Shown here: positions 57,114 to 64,000 of the stretch, piece after piece
Position numbering within the stretch: position 1 is the first letter of the stretch
Layout: the number at the start of each line of letters is the position of its first letter
Source: Flavobacteriales bacterium UBA1494
Lineage (GTDB): Bacteria > Bacteroidota > Bacteroidia > Flavobacteriales_E > Vicingaceae
Reading direction: 5' to 3'
NCBI GenBank assembly: GCA_905182175.1
Contig: CAJJAT010000008.1
Coordinates: 62,001-126,000, forward strand
DNA length: 64,000 bases
Translations under genes and position numbers: made by a program
The notes under the pieces: model-generated
Told to the model about the DNA's origin: nothing
The model's database searches: none
What the model saw: the letters and a program-made list of their open reading frames with translations, nothing else

Positions 57114-60100
57114 ATGAAGATTAAAAATTTCCTCAAAACAGGAATGATGCTATTTTTAACAGCATATTCAATTCAAACAATTAAAGCACAATTATGCAAT
57201 GGCTTAACAACCTTAACAGCAGTAGCGGACACCATTACAGATGGAAGCGGAGGTGCAAATTATGCCAACAATACAGCTTGCTCGTGGTTAATACAGCCCA
57301 GTGGAAATCCTATTAACATCACACTTACAATGGACAGCCTCAACCTGACCTTTTTCAACGACGCTGTTAGAGTGTATGATGGAACCAGTAATTCAGACCC
57401 TCTTATTGCTAATTATCGAAACAACAATCTAGGATTTCCTGCCGTTGCTAATAGTGGAAGCATGTTTGTTGAATTCGCTACAGATGGTTTTGGCAATGCG
57501 CAAGGTTGGAGAGCTAGCTACACGAGTGACTCAACAAATTGTCAGCCAAATACCGTTTTAACAACAAATAATGGATCATTTACAGACGGAACTAGAAACG
57601 GGTTAAACTACGCTAATAACGCAAATTGCGAGTGGCTAATTCAGCCTGTAGCTGCCGGCTTATTCATAGAATTAACCTTTACCCGCTTTTCTTTAGCAAC
57701 AGGAGATTCTCTAATTTTATATGATGGTATTGACGCTACTGCAGCAATCTTAGCAACCCTCGTTGGAAATGCCACAACCGGAACTTACCTCTCTACTGCA
57801 GGAAATCTATTTGTCCGTTTTATATCGTCTAACAACGGACCAACATCAAACGGATGGAGAATTACTTACAATACCATAACGATCCCTACCTGCTTAGGAC
57901 TAACCACTCTAACTTCACCAAATGGATTATTTAGCGATGGTAGCTTCCCCCAACTTAATTATGCAGATAACGGCAATTGCCAGTGGTTAATCCAGCCTCA
58001 AGGAGCTGCTTTTGTAGACTTACAATTTAACTATTTTTCAACCGAAGCTAACTATGACTTCGTTAATGTCTATCAAGGAGCAAATAACAATGGAATTTTA
58101 CTAGGCTCTTTCTCCGGCAATAACATCCCTCCATCACTAACGAGTGCCACAGGCTCTATGTTTATTGAATTTGACACAGACGGTTCAGTAAATTCAACAG
58201 GTTGGGAAGGGTCTTATACCTCTAGTAATTTTGCAAACATTAACGCTGCAGTGGACACTATTTATCTAAATGCAGGAGCAGGAAGCACAAACTCATTTCA
58301 GTTGAATGCCAACTCAAGTTGGGCAACAACAGATAACCAATCTTGGTTGATTTCAACTCCAGTCAATGGAACTGGAAATCAAACTATCAACTTGTTAGCT
58401 CTTCAGGGAAACATTGGACCTGAAAGAACAGGTGAGCTATATATCGACCCCATTAATGGGAGTGGAGGTGATACAGTTACAGTGATACAGAGATCTTCCG
58501 GAAGGTTTTTAAATATCACAATTGATACTCTGTTTTTCTTAGCTACAGGTTCTCCATCCCAAACTTTCAACTTGCAAAGCAATGTTTCATGGAGCTTATC
58601 AAATTCACAATCTTGGATTTCTTTTAATCCAATGAACGGGAACAATGATAGCAACCCTCAGGTAAATGTTACAAAAAATCTAACAAATCAAATTCGATCA
58701 GGTTTTATAGTTGCAACTGGATCACAAAATGCGGGAAATGATACCATTTATATTATTCAAGACTCATTAATCCAACGCTTTTCTGTTTCCCCAAACAATA
58801 TACTACTTGATTACACAGCAGGTAGTGTTGATTCCGTCCAAGTGAATGCTAATTTAAGCTGGGTTTTAACAAATTCAGCCACATGGATAACGACAAGTAC
58901 CACATTTGGAAGCGATAGCAGCTCTATTACAATAACAGCGAACGCTTCGAATCTGACGAATACGGACCGTACAGCATATGTCTATTTCGACGCCGGAAAT
59001 GGAAAATTTATAGATTCTGTTTTAATTACGCAAGAATTTTTACCGCGAAACTTTTCTGTTAATCCTACTAGTTTAACGCTTGCATCACCATCAGGTAGCT
59101 TTGACAGTATTACTGTAAATGCAAATTTACCATGGACTTTAATTAACGGTGCTTCATGGCTAAGCACAAATGAAACTTCAGGGAACGATTCAACAACAGT
59201 TATAGTGAGTGCAAACTCCTCGTCACCAACCGTAAACAGCAGATCTACTACCATATATCTCGATGCAGGAAATGGAAAGTTCACTGATTCTGTAGAAGTA
59301 ACACAGCAGGGTTTAGCAGCTTTCCTAACAGGTTCTCCCGATACGGTTTTTATAGGAATGGCGAGTGGCGAAGTCGCTACTTTCAATATTGCAGCTTCTG
59401 GAAATTGGACGGTAAACACACCTAGCAATTGGCTTGTATTAAATACTTTAATAGGAAATGTAAATGGAATACTCACAGCCACTACAACAAGTATCAATTC
59501 ATCAAATAACCCTAGATTAGCAACATTAACTATTTCAGATACAGCTAATAGTTTAATCGACACTTTGGTTATTGTTCAAGCAGGAACTACTGGAAATATT
59601 GTAATTAATCCTTCTAACATTACACTTGCTTCAAGTGCAAACAGTATCGGTGGTTTTAGTGTAACCTCAGATATTAATTGGTCTATTTCTGGAAAACCTT
59701 CCTGGATTGACTTATCTGCATCAAGCGGCATAAACAATGAAATCGTAAGCGTTAATTCTAATTCAATAAACCAAACGGGCTCAAACAGAGTTGCCACAAT
59801 AATAATAAGTGGTTTAGGAGCAGTAAGTAAAGCCATTAACATTACTCAAGTGGATGCTAATTCTACCACATTTTTACTTTCGGTCGACACCTTATTTGTC
59901 GGAAGCACTTCAGGAAGCACTGCTGATTTCACTGTCATTGCATACAATAGTTGGACATTAACAGAATCTAGCCCTTGGCTAGCATTAAATAAATCCACCG
60001 GCAATAATACTGATATAATAACAGTTCTTGCAGTGTCAGAAAACTTATTCGGTACTCCAAGGTTTACGGACGTTATTGCTACTTCACCTGGGAATGCTAA

Positions 60101-60686
60101 TAAAATTCTAGTTGTAGCTCAATTAGGCGCACCACTAGACTTCAACTTTACTCCAGACTCACTAGTTATTGGTGCAGACTCTGCATCGTTTGGCACCTTC
60201 AATATAAGTTCAAATTTAATTTCTTGGAACGCCACAACACCCGCTAATTGGTTGAACGTTTCTCCTGCCACAGGAAGTTTGACAGGTGATTTAACAGTAA
60301 CCGCCACCAAGCCTAATACTACCGGCCAACAGCGCAGCTCATTCATTACTATCAGCTCTGCTCCATTTATCCCACTTCAAGCCAAAGTAACCCAAGATAC
60401 AGTTAGATCGATTGGTATTAATGAGACACTATTTTCCAATCAAGCTAAAGTATACCCTAATCCATCAATTGGTGAAGTAAACATCAAATTCGATAAAGAA
60501 ATTGACACTGATAATTCCTCAATCGAAGTAAGAGACTTGGTTGGAAAACTAGTTTCATATGAAATGAGAAAGGTTTCCGGTGAACGCCTTGTCTTTGATT
60601 TAACTGGATTAGAGAATGGGGTTTACTTTATCAGGATTAATATGGGGACTGAAAGTTTAACTAAAAAAGTGTTGTTAATCAAATAA
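57114..60686 (+). CDS. CUB/BACON T9SS protein, protease-less paralogue of the M6 protein
   Basis: After a signal peptide (KIKNFLKTGMMLFLTAYS) come three CUB-like domains, eight BACON-like domains and a type A T9SS sorting domain (YPNPSIGEV, GVYFIRI). There is no HExxH motif, so it has no visible protease. The three CUBs correspond in order to domains 9-11 (or 5-7) of the preceding gene, and the BACON array is the same length, starting with the same DTxYLNAGAGSTNS words. It therefore looks like a copy of the tail of the upstream gene after loss of the protease region. It lies 113 bases after it, in the same direction, and ends in a strong terminator. Confidence 0.9.
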   Translation: MKIKNFLKTGMMLFLTAYSIQTIKAQLCNGLTTLTAVADTITDGSGGANYANNTACSWLIQPSGNPINITLTMDSLNLTFFNDAVRVYDGTSNSDPLIANYRNNNLGFPAVANSGSMFVEFATDGFGNAQGWRASYTSDSTNCQPNTVLTTNNGSFTDGTRNGLNYANNANCEWLIQPVAAGLFIELTFTRFSLATGDSLILYDGIDATAAILATLVGNATTGTYLSTAGNLFVRFISSNNGPTSNGWRITYNTITIPTCLGLTTLTSPNGLFSDGSFPQLNYADNGNCQWLIQPQGAAFVDLQFNYFSTEANYDFVNVYQGANNNGILLGSFSGNNIPPSLTSATGSMFIEFDTDGSVNSTGWEGSYTSSNFANINAAVDTIYLNAGAGSTNSFQLNANSSWATTDNQSWLISTPVNGTGNQTINLLALQGNIGPERTGELYIDPINGSGGDTVTVIQRSSGRFLNITIDTLFFLATGSPSQTFNLQSNVSWSLSNSQSWISFNPMNGNNDSNPQVNVTKNLTNQIRSGFIVATGSQNAGNDTIYIIQDSLIQRFSVSPNNILLDYTAGSVDSVQVNANLSWVLTNSATWITTSTTFGSDSSSITITANASNLTNTDRTAYVYFDAGNGKFIDSVLITQEFLPRNFSVNPTSLTLASPSGSFDSITVNANLPWTLINGASWLSTNETSGNDSTTVIVSANSSSPTVNSRSTTIYLDAGNGKFTDSVEVTQQGLAAFLTGSPDTVFIGMASGEVATFNIAASGNWTVNTPSNWLVLNTLIGNVNGILTATTTSINSSNNPRLATLTISDTANSLIDTLVIVQAGTTGNIVINPSNITLASSANSIGGFSVTSDINWSISGKPSWIDLSASSGINNEIVSVNSNSINQTGSNRVATIIISGLGAVSKAINITQVDANSTTFLLSVDTLFVGSTSGSTADFTVIAYNSWTLTESSPWLALNKSTGNNTDIITVLAVSENLFGTPRFTDVIATSPGNANKILVVAQLGAPLDFNFTPDSLVIGADSASFGTFNISSNLISWNATTPANWLNVSPATGSLTGDLTVTATKPNTTGQQRSSFITISSAPFIPLQAKVTQDTVRSIGINETLFSNQAKVYPNPSIGEVNIKFDKEIDTDNSSIEVRDLVGKLVSYEMRKVSGERLVFDLTGLENGVYFIRINMGTESLTKKVLLIK

Positions 60687-60701
60687 ATCAACCACATGTA
60701 C

Positions 60702-60747
60702 AAATAAAAAAGGGAAGTAAAATAAATTTTACTTCCCTTTTTTATTT
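60702..60747. terminator. Bidirectional terminator with perfect 22-base arms
   Basis: The bases at 60702-60723 and 60726-60747 are exact reverse complements around a two-base AA loop. The left arm starts AAATAAAAAAGGGAAG and the right ends CTTCCCTTTTTTATTT, so both strands end in T-rich tails. It sits between the CUB/BACON gene (+) and frr (-). Confidence 0.9.
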
Positions 60748-60760
60748 GCAGAAGAAATTA

Positions 60761-61324
60761 CTACACCTTCATAATATCAGCTTCTTTTGCAACCAATATC
60801 TTATCAACTTCAAGACTGTGTCGATTGGTCAACTCCTGAATCGATTCTTCTACTCCTTTAGCAAGATCTTCCGATAGTCCATCTTTCTCTAGCCTTTTAA
60901 TTTCGTCGTTTCCCTCTTTTCTAGAATTCCTAATTCCAACTTTTGCGTGCTCCGCCTCTGCTCTAGCCTGCTTGGCTAAATCCTTTCTACGCTCCTCTGT
61001 CAATTGAGGAATATTAATCAGAATCATATCCCCGTTATTCTGTGGATTTAATCCCAAGTTGGAATTAATGATTGCTCTTTCAATTGGTTCTAAAGATGAC
61101 TTTTCCCATGGTTGAATCGTTAGCGTACGAGCATCCATTGTACCGATATTTGCAATCTGAGGTAAGGGTGTCATTGACCCATAATAGTCGACCATTACAC
61201 TTCCTACCATACTGGGGTTTGCCTTCCCTGCTCTAATTTTTACTAGCTCCTTATCTAAGTGCTCAATTGATTTCTCCATTGACTCTTTTAGCGAATCAAG
61301 TATAAAGTCTATTTCTTCTTCCAT
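60761..61324 (-). CDS. frr: Ribosome recycling factor
   Basis: RRF splits the post-termination ribosome together with EF-G. The conserved KIRAGKANPSM, YYGSMTPLPQIANI and TEERRKDLAKQARAEAE blocks are present in 187 residues, the standard length. It is the last gene of the rpsB-tsf-pyrH-frr cluster, 39 bases after pyrH. Confidence 0.97.
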   Translation of the reverse strand: MEEEIDFILDSLKESMEKSIEHLDKELVKIRAGKANPSMVGSVMVDYYGSMTPLPQIANIGTMDARTLTIQPWEKSSLEPIERAIINSNLGLNPQNNGDMILINIPQLTEERRKDLAKQARAEAEHAKVGIRNSRKEGNDEIKRLEKDGLSEDLAKGVEESIQELTNRHSLEVDKILVAKEADIMKV

Positions 61325-61363
61325 TTGACTAATTTTATAAAATGAAATTACGGATTTGTCCTT

Positions 61364-62074
61364 TTAAAATTTAACTAGTGTTCCAACATTTTTTTCTCCC
61401 ATAACAACCTTATTTAGGTTACCAGGTAAATTCATATCAAAAACTATAATTGGCAATTTATTCTCGTTACATAACGTAAAAGCTGTCATGTCCATTACAT
61501 TTAACCCTTTCTCGTATACTTCCGTAAATGAAATTGTCTCAAACTTTACAGCATCTGCATTCTTTTCAGGATCAGAATCGTAAATGCCGTCTACTCTCGT
61601 ACCCTTCAAAATTACATCTGCTTCAACTTCAACAGCTCGCAAACTTGCTGCGGTATCGGTTGTAAAATAGGGGTTCCCTGTTCCTGCACCAAAAATAACC
61701 ACTCTTCCTTTTTCTAAGTGTCGAACTGCTCTTCTTCTAATATAAGGCTCGGCAATTTCCTCCATTTTTATCGCCGTTTGTAGACGGGTAAAAACATCAT
61801 GTTTCTCCAACGCAGACTGTAACGCCATACTATTAATTACTGTTGCAAGCATGCCCATGTAATCACCTTGAGCTCTGTCAATGCCACCATCAACAGCCTG
61901 AATACCCCTAAAAATATTGCCACCACCGATAACGATTGCTACCTCCACTCCGGCTCTAACAATTTCTTTTATTTCTTTGGCATACTGGTCTAATCTGTTA
62001 TGATCAATTCCAAATTGCTTGTCACCCATCAGGGCTTCTCCACTTAATTTTAAGAGTATTCTCTTGTAAGCCAT
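61364..62074 (-). CDS. pyrH: UMP kinase
   Basis: PyrH phosphorylates UMP to UDP with ATP and is a hexamer of the amino-acid-kinase fold. The [11 protein letters not shown] start, a GGGNIFRG block and [13 protein letters not shown] are its signatures. Its 236 residues are normal. The rpsB-tsf-pyrH-frr order is widely conserved. A terminator-like hairpin lies between tsf and pyrH, so pyrH-frr may have its own promoter. Confidence 0.97.
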   Translation of the reverse strand: MAYKRILLKLSGEALMGDKQFGIDHNRLDQYAKEIKEIVRAGVEVAIVIGGGNIFRGIQAVDGGIDRAQGDYMGMLATVINSMALQSALEKHDVFTRLQTAIKMEEIAEPYIRRRAVRHLEKGRVVIFGAGTGNPYFTTDTAASLRAVEVEADVILKGTRVDGIYDSDPEKNADAVKFETISFTEVYEKGLNVMDMTAFTLCNENKLPIIVFDMNLPGNLNKVVMGEKNVGTLVKF

Positions 62075-62153
62075 AAAAATTTATTTTGTGCTAATTTAAA
62101 AATAAGTTTGCCATATTTTAAGTTTGCCCTTTCCTCATTTCACAATCAGGCAT

Positions 62154-62185
62154 AAAAAAGCCCCGAAGTAAATTTCGAGGCTTTT
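62154..62185 (-). terminator. Terminator between tsf and pyrH
   Basis: On the minus strand GCCTCGAA (62181-62174) pairs with TTCGGGGC (62167-62160), with one T-G wobble, around a 6-base loop, followed by six T residues. It is 17 bases past the tsf stop. Confidence 0.75.
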
Positions 62186-62197
62186 AAATTTATTCGA

Positions 62198-63031
62198 TTA
62201 TACTAACGAACTTCTCTTAAAGTCTGTTACTGTTAGATCTTTATTTACTGACTGTAAATAAGCTTTAACACTTATTTTATTGTCAACAAAGTACTGCTGA
62301 TTTAACAATGTGTTATCCTTGTAGTATTTTTGAAGTTTTCCTTGAGCAATTTTGTCTAAAATAGCTTCTGGCTTACCTTCTTTCAATGCTAGCTCTCTTC
62401 CGATTTCTAACTCTCTAGCCTTAATTTCATCGCTAACATTCGCTTCATCTAAAGCTATTGGGTTCATTGCAGCAATTTGCATGGCAACATTCCTTCCCGC
62501 AGCAGCAGCATCATCATTGTTTTGGTTTAAAGCTACAATAGTTGCAGTTTGATAACCAGGATGATTGTAAGCAACAGTTTTGGCAGAAGATACTACATCA
62601 AAATAAGATAATTGAATTTTTTCACCAATCTTACCGACTTCTTCAATTAACTTTTCAGTAACTGTCATAGAATCATCGAACTTAGCAGCTCTTAGATCTT
62701 CTATAGAATCTGGCTTTTCGTTCAAAGCAATAGTTAAGATACTCTTTGCAACAGCAACGAAATCGTCATTTTTTGCAACAAAATCAGTTTCACAATTTAA
62801 TGTAATGATGGCAGCGTAGGAAGAGTCCTCTGTTGCTCCTGCAACAACTACTCCTTCGTTGGTGTCTCTATCACTTCTTTTTTCTGCAACTTTCTGTCCT
62901 TTTTTTCTAAGGATCGCAATCGCTTTATCGAAATCACCTTCAGCCTCTACAAGAGCCTTCTTACAGTCCATCATTCCTGTACCAGTGTGCTTTCGCAATT
63001 TATTTACCTCAGCAGCAGTTATCTTAGCCAT
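62198..63031 (-). CDS. tsf: Elongation factor Ts
   Basis: EF-Ts recharges EF-Tu by GDP release. The N-terminal ubiquitin-associated-like motif TGTGMMDCKKALVEA and the CETDFVAKND block are diagnostic. Length 277 fits the Bacteroidota form. It lies 31 bases after rpsB in the same direction. Confidence 0.97.
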   Translation of the reverse strand: MAKITAAEVNKLRKHTGTGMMDCKKALVEAEGDFDKAIAILRKKGQKVAEKRSDRDTNEGVVVAGATEDSSYAAIITLNCETDFVAKNDDFVAVAKSILTIALNEKPDSIEDLRAAKFDDSMTVTEKLIEEVGKIGEKIQLSYFDVVSSAKTVAYNHPGYQTATIVALNQNNDDAAAAGRNVAMQIAAMNPIALDEANVSDEIKARELEIGRELALKEGKPEAILDKIAQGKLQKYYKDNTLLNQQYFVDNKISVKAYLQSVNKDLTVTDFKRSSLV

Positions 63032-63062
63032 TTTAGTATGTATTTATTTAATTAGTATAAAA

Positions 63063-63887
63063 TTACTTAGCTTCTTGCGACTTCGCTTCAGAAGGCTTCG
63101 CTTCCTTCACCTCTGTTGGCTTCACGTCCTTCTTTTCAGCGTCACTTTTGGCAGTTGCAGCTTTTTTATCAGCAACAGCTTTATTCTTATCCTTTTCCCC
63201 TTGTCTTTCGCTCAATCCTTCAGCAACAGCTCCGGTCATAATCTCCAAAATCTTATCAATAGATTTTGCAGCATCATCATTTGCAGGAATTGGAAAATCA
63301 ACTAAACTTGGATTAGAGTTGGTATCAACAATTGCAAATGTTGGAATATTTAATTTTTTCGCTTCAGCAACCGCAATGTGCTCCTTCTTAATGTCAACAA
63401 TAAAAAGTGCAGATGGTAATCTATTTAGGTCAGCAATAGAACCTAAATCTCGTTCTAGCTTCGCTCTTTGACGCGTAATCTGTAGTCTTTCTCTTTTCGA
63501 TAACACTTTGAAAGTACCATCTTTCAACATATTATCTATGGTTGACATTTTACGAACTGCTTTTCGAATCGTAGCAAAATTTGTTAACATTCCACCAGGC
63601 CATCTTTCGGTTACATAAGGCATGTTTACGGCAGAAACTCTACTTTCAATAGAATCTTTTGCCTGCTTCTTCGTAGCAACAAAAAGTATTTTCTTTCCTG
63701 ATTTTGCAATTTGCTTGATCGCTTCAGCAGCGTCGTCAAGCTTTACGGCTGTTTTATGAAGATCTAAAATATGGATTCCATTTTTCTCCATAAAAATATA
63801 CGGTCCCATTTTTGGGTGCCATTTTCTTTTCAAGTGTCCAAAATGAACTCCCGCTTCTAATAATTCTTTGTAATCTGTTTTTGACAT
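63063..63887 (-). CDS. rpsB: 30S ribosomal protein S2 with charged C-terminal extension
   Basis: The S2 core is complete, from LLEAGVHFGHLKRKWHP to PANDDAAKSIDKILEIM. A tail of about 50 residues rich in Lys, Ala and Glu follows (ending EAKPSEAKSQEAK); S2 often ends soon after the core. Translation of the tail continues in frame to the stop at 63063 with no frameshift visible, so it looks genuine. The S2 function is assembly of the 30S head and binding of S1. Upstream, the adjacent gene (normally rpsI) lies outside the window. Confidence 0.96.
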   Translation of the reverse strand: MSKTDYKELLEAGVHFGHLKRKWHPKMGPYIFMEKNGIHILDLHKTAVKLDDAAEAIKQIAKSGKKILFVATKKQAKDSIESRVSAVNMPYVTERWPGGMLTNFATIRKAVRKMSTIDNMLKDGTFKVLSKRERLQITRQRAKLERDLGSIADLNRLPSALFIVDIKKEHIAVAEAKKLNIPTFAIVDTNSNPSLVDFPIPANDDAAKSIDKILEIMTGAVAEGLSERQGEKDKNKAVADKKAATAKSDAEKKDVKPTEVKEAKPSEAKSQEAK

Positions 63888-63909
63888 TTTTCTTTGTGTT
63901 TACATTCGA

Positions 63910-63955
63910 TTAAAAAACAATTGCAGAGTAGTGAAATAAATCAGTCTCTGCAATT
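63910..63955 (-). terminator. Terminator upstream of rpsB (end of an off-window operon)
   Basis: On the minus strand AATTGCAGAG (63955-63946) pairs perfectly with CTCTGCAATT (63928-63919) around a 17-base loop, followed by G and six T. It probably ends an upstream minus-strand transcript such as rplM-rpsI. A leader role for rpsB is possible. Confidence 0.55.
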
Positions 63956-64000
63956 TTGATACTAAACACTCCTTTCGGCGATGCTTAAATTCTTGAATAT

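Overview
The window is AT-rich bacterial DNA from a member of the Bacteroidota, most likely Flavobacteriales. The evidence is family content: several proteins end in type IX secretion (T9SS) sorting domains, one ends in a gliding-motility-associated C-terminal domain, DUF5606 and DUF983 proteins are present, and several genes are preceded by the Bacteroidota promoter element TAnnTTTG. No rRNA, tRNA, CRISPR array, transposase or phage structural gene was recognised.

Layout. 1-3.3 kb: the 3' part of a patatin-like phospholipase with a C-terminal barrel, overlapping murB. 3.3-11.5 kb: an eight-gene minus-strand polysaccharide operon with a CpsB-type PHP phosphatase at its 3' end, two sugar epimerase/dehydratases, two nucleotide-sugar dehydrogenases, an acetyltransferase, a UDP-xylose synthase and an aminotransferase. 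It makes activated amino, uronic and pentose sugars but holds no glycosyltransferase or export gene. 11.5-14.8 kb: a predicted barrel protein, waaA (Kdo transferase), a DUF983 protein and two rhodaneses. 15-29 kb: a secreted subtilase, queE, a TPR/PD40/OmpA lipoprotein, and a 2,515-residue PKD-array protein on the minus strand. 29-33 kb: a housekeeping run of DUF5606 protein, oligoendopeptidase and purB.

33-48 kb is an accessory-looking stretch with three decayed genes: a barrel-protein fragment, a corA transporter and a T9SS-secreted protein. Intact genes there include a 1,007-residue P-loop protein translationally coupled to an MscS channel, an SDR/pirin pair, two paralogous lipoproteins (one collagen-like), a Pif1-type helicase with a C-terminal HTH domain, and an SLC12-type cation-chloride cotransporter homologue. 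48-60.7 kb: an XRE/S24 regulator, a 2,637-residue M6 metalloprotease carrying 11 CUB and 8 BACON-like domains, and a shorter paralogue with the same CUB/BACON/sorting-domain tail but no protease. 60.7-64 kb: the minus-strand translation cluster rpsB-tsf-pyrH-frr.

The main signals for a second look are: (i) the ATPase-MscS pair, whose Walker A lysine is replaced by alanine; (ii) block duplications of whole domain sets inside two giant surface proteins (five modules in the PKD protein, four CUB domains in the protease); (iii) the protease-less twin of the M6 protease; (iv) three pseudogenes within 15 kb; and (v) a sugar-nucleotide operon that lacks the step needed to link its aminotransferase and acetyltransferase to the rest.
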